Source of the DNA: Plantactinospora mayteni | GTDB lineage: Bacteria > Actinomycetota > Actinomycetes > Mycobacteriales > Micromonosporaceae | Length of the DNA: 64,000 nt | Assembly (NCBI RefSeq): GCF_016862935.1 | Contig: NZ_BONX01000026.1 | Location: forward strand, 1-64,000 | Direction of reading: 5' to 3' | The notes under the pieces: generated by a model | Told to the model about the DNA's origin: nothing | Database searches by the model: none | Seen by the model: only the letters and a program-made list of their open reading frames with translations | Translations under genes and position numbers: made by a program | Shown here: piece after piece, positions 36,400 through 46,172 of the stretch | How positions within the stretch are numbered: the first letter of the stretch is position 1 | How the letters are laid out: each line of letters begins with the position of its first letter

Positions 36400-36749
36400 G
36401 AGGGTTCGCGCTCCTGCGACGAGAGGGAAAGTGGTCGCGGAAGCGGGGCGAGCCCAGGATCACCCGGTGAACCTTTTTCCACCTCCCCTTGCGGTCCGAC
36501 GGACCGCAAGGTCGGAAGCGGTGCGCTGAGCGCCGCGCGGTTCAGGTGGAAAAAGGTTCAGCAAGGAACAGCGCATCGGCCGGATCGGTACGACGCCGCT
36601 GGGGGTGTCGCCCCGCTCAGGAGCGCGGCGGCGGGGTGATGGGGAAGCAACGGTGCACGGCTGGACTGTACCGGACCGGGGCCGGGTCGCCCGCCGCTGA
36701 TCCCAGCCGGCGGGAGACCCGATCCAGGTCGTCGGGGGTACGTACGGCG
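36400..36749. other. 350-bp intergenic region with palindromic element copy 2
   Basis: Between the EamA start and the stop of the HesB-like gene there is no supportable gene. A 93-bp palindromic element fills 36468-36560. The remaining 190 bp contain short GC-rich inverted repeats but no clear promoter or ORF with a ribosome site. Confidence 0.6.
36468..36560 (+). repeat. Palindromic intergenic element, copy 2
   Basis: A perfect 17-bp terminal inverted repeat (TGAACCTTTTTCCACCT and complement) encloses an 11-bp inner hairpin CCTTGCGGTCC-GAC-GGACCGCAAGG and a second weaker hairpin GCGGTGCGC-TGA-GCGCCGC. The whole can fold as a cloverleaf. No target-site duplication was seen. Confidence 0.9.
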
Positions 36750-37040
36750 TCAGGTCGCCGGGCGCTGCTCCGCGAAGCCGAACTGCACCGCACCCTGTGC
36801 GTCGACCGCGGCGTCCAGGGCCTTGTCGTCGAGGATCTGCGCGGCCTGCGGGTCGAGGAAGACCCGGGCGCCGTCGCTGTCCACCACCTGGTCACCCTGG
36901 GTGGGGCTCTCCGCCAGGGTGAGGTTGAGCGACCCGGCGGTGAGGTCGCTGGCGATACGCAGCCCGGCGCCGTCCGGTACTTCCTGCTGCGCGGTCAGGT
37001 CCCGGATCACGAGTACGGCGTTCTCGGTCATGGTGAGCAT
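36750..37040 (-). CDS. HesB/IscA-like protein lacking cysteines
   Basis: A 96-aa protein of the A-type Fe-S carrier fold. The pattern LRIASDLTAGSLNLTLAESP, followed by GARVFLDPQAAQILDDKALD and a terminal VQFGFAEQ, resembles HesB/IscA. A-type carriers normally use one Cys near residue 35 and a C-terminal CxC. This protein has no cysteine at all, so it cannot hold a cluster in the usual way. ATG 37040 has GAGGAG 5 nt upstream. It stands alone, with 640 bp of non-coding DNA on its 5' side. Confidence 0.75.
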   Translation of the reverse strand: MLTMTENAVLVIRDLTAQQEVPDGAGLRIASDLTAGSLNLTLAESPTQGDQVVDSDGARVFLDPQAAQILDDKALDAAVDAQGAVQFGFAEQRPAT

Positions 37041-37682
37041 GCAGACTCCTCGTGGATTGTTCGTGTGCTCGGCCCGGTGCGCCCATCCGGCGGGCTGCTC
37101 CGGGCACCCGCGTCAGGCCAGCAGGGGCCTTCGGACATCGCGGCGGCCATCGGTCATGTAGTCAGCCCGTTCGTCTGGTCCCCACACGCTGCGCGGACCA
37201 GGCTGACGCCTTGGGTACGGCCGGTGCACGTCGCACCGAGTCCCCAACTCGTGGCGACAGGCCGTACTTGCCCTACGTTGCCGCTTCCAACCCGATTCGT
37301 CAAATGCGGTGAGCCGCCCGGCGGAGCGTGTTAGGGAGTGCACGGGGTCCGCCAAGCGGGACGTTTAAGCAGGTCAGCGCGGCATTCCGACCGGAGTCGA
37401 CACCGGGTCGAGCAATCGTCGGATCTCCCGTACGGCGGACCGGCCGGCCCGGTTCGCGCCGATCGTGCTCGCCGACGGCCCGTAACCGATCAGGTGCACC
37501 CGGTCGTCGGCGACCACCCGGGTTCCGTCCATCACGATCCCCCGCCCGGGCCGCGCAGTTTCAACGGCGCGAGGTGGTCGAGCACGGCCCGACCGCTCAC
37601 CTCCGGGACAACCGCGCAGGGCGGCCGATCAGTACCAGGAGCGGAGGTTCCGTCGGTCACGGTTCGATGCAATCATCTAGCC
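37041..37682. other. 642-bp intergenic region with gene remnant
   Basis: No intact gene is present between the divergent HesB-like and PLD genes. The PLD-proximal half holds a frameshifted reverse-strand remnant of an oxidoreductase, listed separately. The other half (37041-37370) shows no recognised feature and should contain the HesB-like promoter. It is less GC-rich than the coding flanks. Confidence 0.6.
37374..37618 (-). pseudogene. C-terminal remnant of an FAD/NAD(P)-dependent oxidoreductase
   Basis: The reverse strand encodes EVSGRAVLDHLAPLKLRGPG in one frame. After a one-base shift near 37535-37545 it continues as IVMDGTRVVADDRVHLIGYG and then PSASTIGANRAGRSAVREI. The last part is the typical C-terminal Rossmann segment (VHLxGYGPSASTIGANRAG) of flavin-containing oxidoreductases. 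There is no N-terminal FAD domain and no start signal. The reading ends at the stop 37374-37376. A decayed gene tail is the best explanation; its close relatives are not in the window. Confidence 0.65.
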
Positions 37683-38993
37683 ATGCGGATACGTAGATTT
37701 TCTTCACGCTTGGCAGCCCGCTCGGCACTCGTCTTCATGCTCACCGCCGGCACGCTCGGCGTACCAGCGCTCGGGGCGGGACCGGCCAGCGCCGCCGAGC
37801 CGGATCCGACGATGAACGACGCGGTCTTCAACCGGCCTACCGGCTCGGCCGCCCAGCAGAACGCGATCTTCATCCAGCTCGCCCGGATCATCGACCGGGT
37901 ACCGGCCGGTGGCGAGATCCAGATGTCCTGGTTCGGGTTCGGCGTCACCGACGTCACCGACTCGGAGACCACTCCCGACCTGCCCGGACGACTGCTGAAC
38001 GCGCACCAGCGGGGGGTACGCGTCAAGATCATCCTGGATCACGAGCAGGTCACCCAGCGGCCCTACCAGCGCCTGTTGCCGGTGCTCGGCGGCAACGACA
38101 CCGCCGGGTCGTACATCGTGCACTGTGCCGACAAGTTCCCGACCGCCGACCGGGGCTGCATCGGCACCCGCCGGATCGACTACACCGAATCGTCGGTGAC
38201 GGCCTACAACCACAACAAGTTCCTGATCGCGTCCGGCATCGTGCTGAACAACGGCTCGACGGTGTCCAACGTGGTCTTCCAGGGCTCGGCGAACCTGGGC
38301 TGGTGGGACGCGAACGAGGCGTACAACAACGGGCTGACGTTCAGCGACGCCACCACCTACCAGGCGTACCGGCAGTACTTCGCGGACCTGCGGTCCTACC
38401 GCTACAACTCGGCCGGCAACAACGACTACTACTGGGGCACCCCGACCGGGACCACCTACCGGGCGTACTTCTTCCCCCGGCGGGAGCGGTCCGGGCAGCC
38501 GGTCAGCGACCCGGCCACCGACACCGTCGTCAGCGTGCTCGACTCGGTCGCCTCCTGCTCCTACGACGACAACGGCACCCGCCGGCAGACCGACGTACGG
38601 GTCAACATGTTCTCGTTCAACCGGCCCGAGGTGGCCAAGAAGCTCACCGCGCTGCGCAACGCCGGCTGCTGGGTCGACGTCGTCTACAGCGAGGCGAACG
38701 ACGGAGTACTGAACGCGCTGGGCAGCAACGTCCAGCTCACCAAGTGCGACTACAACGTCGGGCCGGGCCGGGACATCCGCACGCACAACAAGTACATGCT
38801 GATCGACGGCGCGTACGACGACGACATCGTGCCCCGGGTCTTCACCGGCAGCCACAACTACAACGTCTCCGCGCTGCGCCAGGCCGACGAGGCGATGCTG
38901 CGGGTGATGGGCCGGGGCATCCACGACGACTACCTCAGCGACTTCTGGCACGTCCGGGACACCTGCCGGGCCAACGGCGGCGCGATCCGCTGA
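37683..38993 (+). CDS. Secreted phospholipase D-like protein
   Basis: A 436-aa exported protein. The signal peptide (MRIRRFSSRLAARSALVFML to about residue 38) ends near GPASAAEP. Two PLD half-sites are present. The first, NHNKFLIAS (H177, K179), has Ser184 where HxKxxxxD expects Asp; it is followed by FQGSANLGWWD. The second, HNKYMLID (H368, K370, D375), is complete and followed by FTGSHNYNVSAL. One consensus aspartate is therefore missing, though the His-Lys pairs remain. Likely substrates are phospholipids or other phosphodiesters outside the cell. No clear ribosome site precedes ATG 37683. Confidence 0.9.
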   Translation: MRIRRFSSRLAARSALVFMLTAGTLGVPALGAGPASAAEPDPTMNDAVFNRPTGSAAQQNAIFIQLARIIDRVPAGGEIQMSWFGFGVTDVTDSETTPDLPGRLLNAHQRGVRVKIILDHEQVTQRPYQRLLPVLGGNDTAGSYIVHCADKFPTADRGCIGTRRIDYTESSVTAYNHNKFLIASGIVLNNGSTVSNVVFQGSANLGWWDANEAYNNGLTFSDATTYQAYRQYFADLRSYRYNSAGNNDYYWGTPTGTTYRAYFFPRRERSGQPVSDPATDTVVSVLDSVASCSYDDNGTRRQTDVRVNMFSFNRPEVAKKLTALRNAGCWVDVVYSEANDGVLNALGSNVQLTKCDYNVGPGRDIRTHNKYMLIDGAYDDDIVPRVFTGSHNYNVSALRQADEAMLRVMGRGIHDDYLSDFWHVRDTCRANGGAIR

Positions 38994-39008
38994 CCCGGTC
39001 GGCAGCGC

Positions 39009-39080
39009 GATCCCCGTGATCCGGGTGGATCACGCCGCGCCGGAACGCCCGGAGCGTCGTACCCTGATCACGGGGATCAC
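39009..39080 (+). promoter_or_regulatory. Repeated GATCAC half-sites around the aceB promoter
   Basis: GTGATCC-GGGT-GGATCAC (39016-39033) is a perfect palindrome. GATCCCCGTGATC (39009-39021) is repeated as its exact complement at 39066-39078, overlapping a possible -10 TACCCT (39060-39065). Four GATCAC half-sites in 72 bp suggest cooperative regulator binding with looping. The regulator is unknown. Confidence 0.6.
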
Positions 39081-39097
39081 CTAGCAGGAGGTCGGCG

Positions 39098-40678
<1,581 letters not shown>

Positions 40679-40804
40679 GCCGGACCGACCCGAGGTCGAC
40701 GACGAACGGAAACCCAGCAGCAGAGCCCTGAGACCCGACGCGTGGAGGCCGAGGCGCCGAGCGGCGCCGGTCACCGCGCCCGCGCAGAGACCCGGAGGTC
40801 GGCG

Positions 40805-42271
40805 ATGCCCACAGCGGTGATCGAGAGGTTGGCCGGCGAACTGCGCGGCGCGCTCGGCGACGAGCAGGTGATCGACGACCGGGCCCGGCTACGGACCTAC
40901 GAGTGCGACGGGCTGGCGCAGTACCGGGTGGTGCCGGCGCTGGTGGTGCTGCCTCGGACCGCGCAGGAGTGCGCCCGGGTGGTCCGAGCCTGCGTGGCCG
41001 CGCGGGTGCCGTTCGTGGCCCGGGGCTCCGGTACCGGGCTCTCCGGCGGCGCCCTGCCGCACCCCGACGGGGTACTGATCGTCACCTCCCGGCTGCGCAC
41101 CATCCGCGAGGTGCTGCCGGCCGACGAACGGGCGGTGGTCGAGCCGGGCGTGATCAACCTGGCGGTCACCCGGGCCGCCACCCCGTACGGCTACTACTAC
41201 GCCCCCGACCCGTCCAGCCAGCAGATCTGTTCGATCGGCGGGAACGTGGCGGAGAACTCCGGCGGGGCACACTGCCTCAAGTACGGCTTCACCACGAATC
41301 ACGTGCTCGGCTTGCAGATCGTCACCCCGGACGGCGACCTCGTCCGGCTCGGCGGGGCGGCACCGGACAGCCCCGGTTACGACCTGGTCGGCGCCTTCGT
41401 CGGCTCGGAGGGCACCCTCGGGATCGCCACCGAGGTCACCGTACGGCTGGTCCGGCTGCCGGAGTCGGTGCGTACCCTGCTGGCCGCCTTCGCCACGACG
41501 GACGCGGCCGGTGCGGCGACCTCGGCGATCATCGCCGCCGGGGTGGTGCCGGCGGCGGTGGAGATGATGGACGCGCTCGCCATCGAGGCGGCCGAGGCGG
41601 CGGTGCGGTGCGGCTATCCGGCCGGCGCGGGCGCGGTGCTGATCGTCGAGCTGGACGGCCCGGCCGCCGAGGTCGAGGCGCAGTTCGCCGAGGTGGAGCG
41701 GCTCTGCCGGGCCAATGCCGCGTTCGAGATCCGGATCGCCGCCGACGACGCCGAGCGGGCACTCTTCTGGAAGGGGCGGAAGTCGGCGTTCGCCGCCGTC
41801 GGCCGGATCAGCCCGGACTACATCGTGCAGGACGGGGTGATCCCGCGTACCGCCCTGCCGGAGGTGCTGCGCCGGATCGGTGAACTCGCCGCCGAGCGCG
41901 GCATCCGGGTGGCGAACGTCTTCCACGCCGGAGACGGCAACCTGCACCCGCTGGTCCTCTTCGACGACGCGATCGACGGGCAGGCCGAGCGGGCCGAGGA
42001 ACTCTCCGGCGCCATCCTCGACCTCTGCGTCGGGTACGGCGGGTCGATCACCGGGGAGCACGGTGTCGGGATGGACAAGGCGAAGTACCTGCCCCGGATG
42101 TACACCGACGACGACCTGGACACCATGCAACTGCTGCGCTGCGCCTTCGACCCGCGCTCGCTGGCCAACCCCGGCAAGATCTTCCCCACTCCCCGGCTCT
42201 GCGGCGAGGTGCCCGGCCGGCACAAGGGCGCACACCCGCTCCAGGAGGCCGGTCTCGCGGAGGTGTTCTGA
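40805..42271 (+). CDS. glcD: Glycolate oxidase subunit GlcD (FAD-linked)
   Basis: Catalytic FAD subunit that oxidises glycolate to glyoxylate. The 488-aa protein has the PCMH-type FAD domain with VVLPRTAQECARVVRA, ARGSGTGLSGGALP, and GGNVAENSGGAHCLKYG. The C-terminal domain contains VFHAGDGNLHPLVLFD and GSITGEHGVGMDKAKYL. ATG 40805 has GGAGG about 6 nt upstream; 126 bp separate it from aceB. D-lactate dehydrogenases share this fold, but the glcD-glcE-glcF order directly after malate synthase supports glycolate. Confidence 0.93.
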   Translation: MPTAVIERLAGELRGALGDEQVIDDRARLRTYECDGLAQYRVVPALVVLPRTAQECARVVRACVAARVPFVARGSGTGLSGGALPHPDGVLIVTSRLRTIREVLPADERAVVEPGVINLAVTRAATPYGYYYAPDPSSQQICSIGGNVAENSGGAHCLKYGFTTNHVLGLQIVTPDGDLVRLGGAAPDSPGYDLVGAFVGSEGTLGIATEVTVRLVRLPESVRTLLAAFATTDAAGAATSAIIAAGVVPAAVEMMDALAIEAAEAAVRCGYPAGAGAVLIVELDGPAAEVEAQFAEVERLCRANAAFEIRIAADDAERALFWKGRKSAFAAVGRISPDYIVQDGVIPRTALPEVLRRIGELAAERGIRVANVFHAGDGNLHPLVLFDDAIDGQAERAEELSGAILDLCVGYGGSITGEHGVGMDKAKYLPRMYTDDDLDTMQLLRCAFDPRSLANPGKIFPTPRLCGEVPGRHKGAHPLQEAGLAEVF

Positions 42272-42274
42272 CCC

Positions 42275-43597
42275 ATGCCCCGACTCGACACCGACACCAA
42301 CACCACCGCACAGATGGACACGCTCCGGGCCGCGATCGCCGCGCACGACGGCTCGGGTCCGGAGGGTGCGGAGATCGGGGTGGTCCGGCCGGCCGGGCCG
42401 GCGGACGCGGTCGGCGGCGTACCGGCCCGGATCGTCGCCGCGCCCGGCTCGACCGCGCAGGCGGCGGCACTGCTCCGGGCCGCTGCCGGACTCGGGCTCA
42501 GCGTGGTCTTCGCCGGCGGCGGCAGCAGGTCGGACTGGGGCAACCCGCCGCGCACCCTCGACCTGGTGGTGCAGACCCGGCGGCTCACCGGAGTGGTCGA
42601 GCACGCCGCCGGCGACCTGATCGTGGTGGTCCGGGCCGGCACCCCGCTGGCCGAACTCCAGAGCGCGCTCGCCCCGGCCGGGCAGCAGCTCGGGCTGGAC
42701 GATCCGGTCGGCGGCGCCACCGTGGGCGGCACCGTCGCGGTGAACGGCAGCGGGCCGCGCCGGATGCTCTACGGCACTGTCCGGGACCTGCTGATCGGGG
42801 TCACCCTGGTCCGCGCCGACGGAGTGGTGGCGCACGCCGGGGGCAAGGTGGTGAAGAACGTCGCCGGCTACGACCTGGGCAAGCTGGTCACCGGGGCGTA
42901 CGGCACCCTTGGCCTGGTCACCGAGTGCGTGTTCCGGCTGCACCCGGTACCGGCCGCCCGGTCGTACGTGCGCTGCCGGGTCACCGCCGCCGGGGCGGAC
43001 GGGGTGGCAAGGGTCGGCCGGCTGCTCCGCACCGTGCTCGGGGCCCAACTGGTGCCGGCCGCCCTGGAGGTCGAGGCGCCGCCGGAGGGCGGTTACGACG
43101 TGGTGCTGCTGCTGGAGGGGACGCCTGCCGGAGTCGCCGGAAGGGCCGAGGTCGCCGCCCGGCTGCTCGGTGCCGACGCGCTGCCCGGCACGGCGGCGCC
43201 ACCCTGGTGGGGGCGGTACCCGTGGCAGCCCGGCGACACCGGGCTCAAGCTCACCGGGGTGCTCTCCGGCGTACCCGACCTGCTGGCCGCGGGCCGGGCG
43301 GCGGCCGACCGACACGGCGTGCCGGTCGGGGTACGCGGCTCGGCCGGCACCGGAGTGCTCTACGCCGGTCTGCCGGCGGCGGCCGACCCGGACCGGGTGG
43401 CCCGGATCGTCGAGGAGTTGCGGGGCGCCACCGCCGAGGCCGGTGGGCACGCCGTGGTGCTGACCGCGCCGGATCCGGTACGCGACCGGGTCGACCTGTG
43501 GGGTCCGGTGGAGGGGCTGGAGCTGATGCGCCGGGTCAAGCACCGGTTCGATCCCGACGCACGGCTGGCACCCGGACGTTTCGTGGGAGCAATCTGA
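42275..43597 (+). CDS. glcE: Glycolate oxidase subunit GlcE (FAD-binding)
   Basis: Second FAD-domain subunit of the glycolate oxidase complex, 440 aa. It contains IVAAPGSTAQAAALLRAAAG, the glycine-rich FAGGGSRSDWGNPP, and PVGGATVGGTVAVNGSGPRR, followed by VVKNVAGYDLGKLVTGAYG, all in GlcE order. The C-terminus RVKHRFDPDARLAPGRFVG is the typical ending of the family. It begins 3 nt after glcD and its stop overlaps the glcF start as TGATG, so the three genes are translationally coupled. Confidence 0.93.
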   Translation: MPRLDTDTNTTAQMDTLRAAIAAHDGSGPEGAEIGVVRPAGPADAVGGVPARIVAAPGSTAQAAALLRAAAGLGLSVVFAGGGSRSDWGNPPRTLDLVVQTRRLTGVVEHAAGDLIVVVRAGTPLAELQSALAPAGQQLGLDDPVGGATVGGTVAVNGSGPRRMLYGTVRDLLIGVTLVRADGVVAHAGGKVVKNVAGYDLGKLVTGAYGTLGLVTECVFRLHPVPAARSYVRCRVTAAGADGVARVGRLLRTVLGAQLVPAALEVEAPPEGGYDVVLLLEGTPAGVAGRAEVAARLLGADALPGTAAPPWWGRYPWQPGDTGLKLTGVLSGVPDLLAAGRAAADRHGVPVGVRGSAGTGVLYAGLPAAADPDRVARIVEELRGATAEAGGHAVVLTAPDPVRDRVDLWGPVEGLELMRRVKHRFDPDARLAPGRFVGAI

Positions 43598-45090
43598 TGC
43601 CGTCACCCGACCCGCTCCCGCCCGAACCCGCCGTACCCGAGGCGATCCCGGCCGCTGCCGCCCCGCCCGCGCCGCCCGGGCCTGACGCGCCGTCGGCGGG
43701 CGGTGCCCGACCGGCCAGCGTGCCCCGGGACGTGCTCGGGCTGCTCGGGGCGGCGTCCGGCGGGCCCGCCTTCGACGAGTACCGGCCGCCGCCGGCCGAC
43801 CTCGTCGCCGACTGTGTGCACTGTGGATTCTGCCTGCCCACCTGCCCGACGTACGTGCTGTGGGGCGAGGAGATGGACTCGCCCCGGGGCCGGATCCACC
43901 TGATGCGGCAGGGGCTGGAGGGCGAACCGCTCAGCGACTCCATGGTGGGGCACTTCGACGCCTGCCTGGGCTGCATGGCCTGCGTCACCGCCTGCCCGTC
44001 CGGGGTGCGCTACGACACGCTGATCGAGAACACCCGGCAGCAGGTGGAGCGCCGGCACCGCCGCCCCGCCCGGGAGCGGGTGCTCCGGGCAGCCGTCTTC
44101 GCGCTCTTCCCGTACCCGAAGCGGCTGCGGTTGCTGCGCGGGCCGCTGCGGGCGTACCAGGCCAGCGGGTTGCGCCGGCTGGTGGCCGGGAGTGGGCTGC
44201 TGCCCCGGCTGGCGCCGACCCTGGCCACCCTGGAGTCGTTGGCCCCCCGGCTGACCCGGGCACCGAAGGCCCCGGACCGGGTGCCGGCGTACGGGCGACG
44301 CCGGGCAGTGGTCGGGATGCTCACCGGGTGTGTGCAGAGCGCGTTCTTCCCGGGGGTGAACTCGGCGACCGCGCGGGTGCTGGCCGCCGAAGGTTGTGAG
44401 GTGGTGATCCGGCCCGACCGGCAGGGCTGTTGCGGCGCGCTCAGTGTGCACAATGGACGCCAGGAGGAAGCGCGTCGATTCGCCCGGGACCTGATCGACG
44501 CCTTTGCCGACGCCGGCATCGACTACTTCGTGGTCAACGCCGCCGGCTGTGGCTCTTCACTCAAGGAATACGGCGAACTGCTCGCCGACGACCCGGCGTA
44601 CGCCGAACCGGCCGCCACCTTCGCCGCCCGGGTCCGCGACCTCTCCGAACTACTGGTCGAACTGGGGCCGGTGGCGAAACGGCATCCGCTGCCGGTCAGC
44701 GTCGCCTACCACGACGCCTGCCACCTCGGCCATGCCCAGGGAATCCGGAGTCAGCCCCGGGAACTGCTCCGGGCCATCCCGGAGCTGGAGCTGCGGGAGA
44801 TCGCCGATCCGGAACTGTGCTGCGGCTCGGCCGGGATCTGGAACGTACTCAACCCGGAGCCGGCGGCCCGGCTCGGCGAGCGCAAGGCCCGAGACGTGCT
44901 CGCCACCGGCGCCCGGCTGCTGGTGACCGCCAATCCGGGCTGCCTGATGCAGATCGCCGCCGCGATCCCCCGGCTCGGCGGTACGGGCTCGGCGGAACCC
45001 GCCGGAGCCGGTGGCGTCGCCGTGGCGCACACCGCGCAGGTGCTCGACGCCTCCATCCGGCGGCTACCGGTCGAACGCCTGCTGTCGTGA
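43597..45090 (+). CDS. glcF: Glycolate oxidase iron-sulfur subunit GlcF
   Basis: Electron-transfer subunit of the complex, 497 aa. Two 4Fe-4S motifs appear as CVHCGFCLPTCP and CLGCMACVTACP. Two CCG domains follow, marked by RQGCCGALSVHNG and ELCCGSAGIWNVL. The first ~60 residues are a Pro/Ala-rich extension not usual in GlcF. Electrons probably pass to menaquinone at the membrane (family knowledge). Its start overlaps glcE. Confidence 0.94.
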   Translation: MPSPDPLPPEPAVPEAIPAAAAPPAPPGPDAPSAGGARPASVPRDVLGLLGAASGGPAFDEYRPPPADLVADCVHCGFCLPTCPTYVLWGEEMDSPRGRIHLMRQGLEGEPLSDSMVGHFDACLGCMACVTACPSGVRYDTLIENTRQQVERRHRRPARERVLRAAVFALFPYPKRLRLLRGPLRAYQASGLRRLVAGSGLLPRLAPTLATLESLAPRLTRAPKAPDRVPAYGRRRAVVGMLTGCVQSAFFPGVNSATARVLAAEGCEVVIRPDRQGCCGALSVHNGRQEEARRFARDLIDAFADAGIDYFVVNAAGCGSSLKEYGELLADDPAYAEPAATFAARVRDLSELLVELGPVAKRHPLPVSVAYHDACHLGHAQGIRSQPRELLRAIPELELREIADPELCCGSAGIWNVLNPEPAARLGERKARDVLATGARLLVTANPGCLMQIAAAIPRLGGTGSAEPAGAGGVAVAHTAQVLDASIRRLPVERLLS

Positions 45091-45138
45091 CAGCCCAGCA
45101 AGCTGGACCCGGCAGACCCACCGGCCGGGTCGATCGTC

Positions 45139-45230
45139 CGCACTCCGACCGGCAACCTCCGGCTGGCGCCGTGAGCCGGGCCTACGCACTCCCACCGGCA
45201 ACGTCCGGCCAGCGCCGTGAGCCGGGCCTA
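45139..45230. repeat. 46-bp tandem duplication ending at a stop codon
   Basis: Two adjacent 46-bp copies differ at 4 positions, and each ends with the conserved GCGCCGTGAGCCGGGCCTA. The CTA closing the second copy is the reverse-strand TAG of the LLM oxidoreductase gene, so the array starts at that gene's stop and extends into its 3' flank, towards glcF. Confidence 0.85.
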
Positions 45231-46172
45231 CCCGGCGAGCTGCGGCAGCACCTCGGCGGCGATGAGTTCCAGGTGGTCGAGGTCGTCGATCTCGGTCAGG
45301 CGCAGGTGCACCCGGACAGTGCCGACCTCGGCGAACTCGCCGATCCGCTCGACGAGCCGGGCCGGCGAACCGGCCACCGGATCCTCCGGTGGCAGGGCGC
45401 TCTTCTCGTGTAGCGGTGCGAGGCGCCGCCGTACCTCGGCGTCGGTCCGGCCGATCGCCACCACGATTCCGGCGGAGAGGACCAGCGGATCGCGGCCGGC
45501 CGCCTGTCGGTCGAGCCGGTCGCACGCCTCGCGGACCCGCGCGTACGCCTCGGCCGTCTCCTTGACCGTCCGGAACGGCATGTTGAACTCGTCCCCGTAC
45601 CGGGCGGCCAGCTCCGGGGTCCGCTTCGGGCCCCGGCCACCGACGATGATCGGCGGCCCTGGCCGCTGGATCGGCTTGGGCAGGCCGAGGGCGTCCTCCA
45701 GCCGGTAGTGGTCGCCGGCGTAGCTGAACCGGGAGCCGGTCGGAGTGCGCCACAGTCCGGTGACGATCGCGAGCTGCTCCGCGAGCCGGTCGAACCGCTC
45801 CCCCACGGCGGGGAACGGGATCCCGAGCGAGCGGTGCTCCCGCTCGTACCAGCCGGCGCCGAGGCCCAGGTCGACCCGGCCGCCGCTCATCTGGTCGACC
45901 TGGGCGACCAGTACGGCGAGCGGGCCGGGGAGTCGGAACGTGGCCGAGGTGACGAGCGTGCCGAGCCGGATCCGCGAGGTCTCCCGGGCCAGGCCGGCGA
46001 GGGTGAGCCAGGCGTCGGTGGGGCCGGGTAGCCCGGGGTCGTCGCCCATCGCCTGGTAGTGGTCCGCCCGCAGCCAGCCGTCGAATCCGGAGTCCTCGGC
46101 CAGTCGCGCCATCCGGAGCTGGTCGTCGTAGCTGGCGCCGCGGTGCGGCTCGGTGAAGATCGCTACGCGCAT
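45228..46172 (-). CDS. LLM-class (F420-type) flavin-dependent oxidoreductase
   Basis: A 314-aa luciferase-like monooxygenase. It starts with MRVAIFTEP. Family segments are ARLAEDSGFDGWLRADHYQ, RIRLGTLVTSATFRLPGPLA, VDLGLGAGWYEREHRSLGI and PPIIVGGRGPKRTPELAARY. Many actinobacterial members use coenzyme F420 in place of FMN, but the sequence alone does not decide. GGGAGGGG lies 6 nt before ATG 46172. It is convergent with glcF. An 91-bp palindromic element lies about 65 bp upstream of its start. Confidence 0.9.
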   Translation of the reverse strand: MRVAIFTEPHRGASYDDQLRMARLAEDSGFDGWLRADHYQAMGDDPGLPGPTDAWLTLAGLARETSRIRLGTLVTSATFRLPGPLAVLVAQVDQMSGGRVDLGLGAGWYEREHRSLGIPFPAVGERFDRLAEQLAIVTGLWRTPTGSRFSYAGDHYRLEDALGLPKPIQRPGPPIIVGGRGPKRTPELAARYGDEFNMPFRTVKETAEAYARVREACDRLDRQAAGRDPLVLSAGIVVAIGRTDAEVRRRLAPLHEKSALPPEDPVAGSPARLVERIGEFAEVGTVRVHLRLTEIDDLDHLELIAAEVLPQLAG

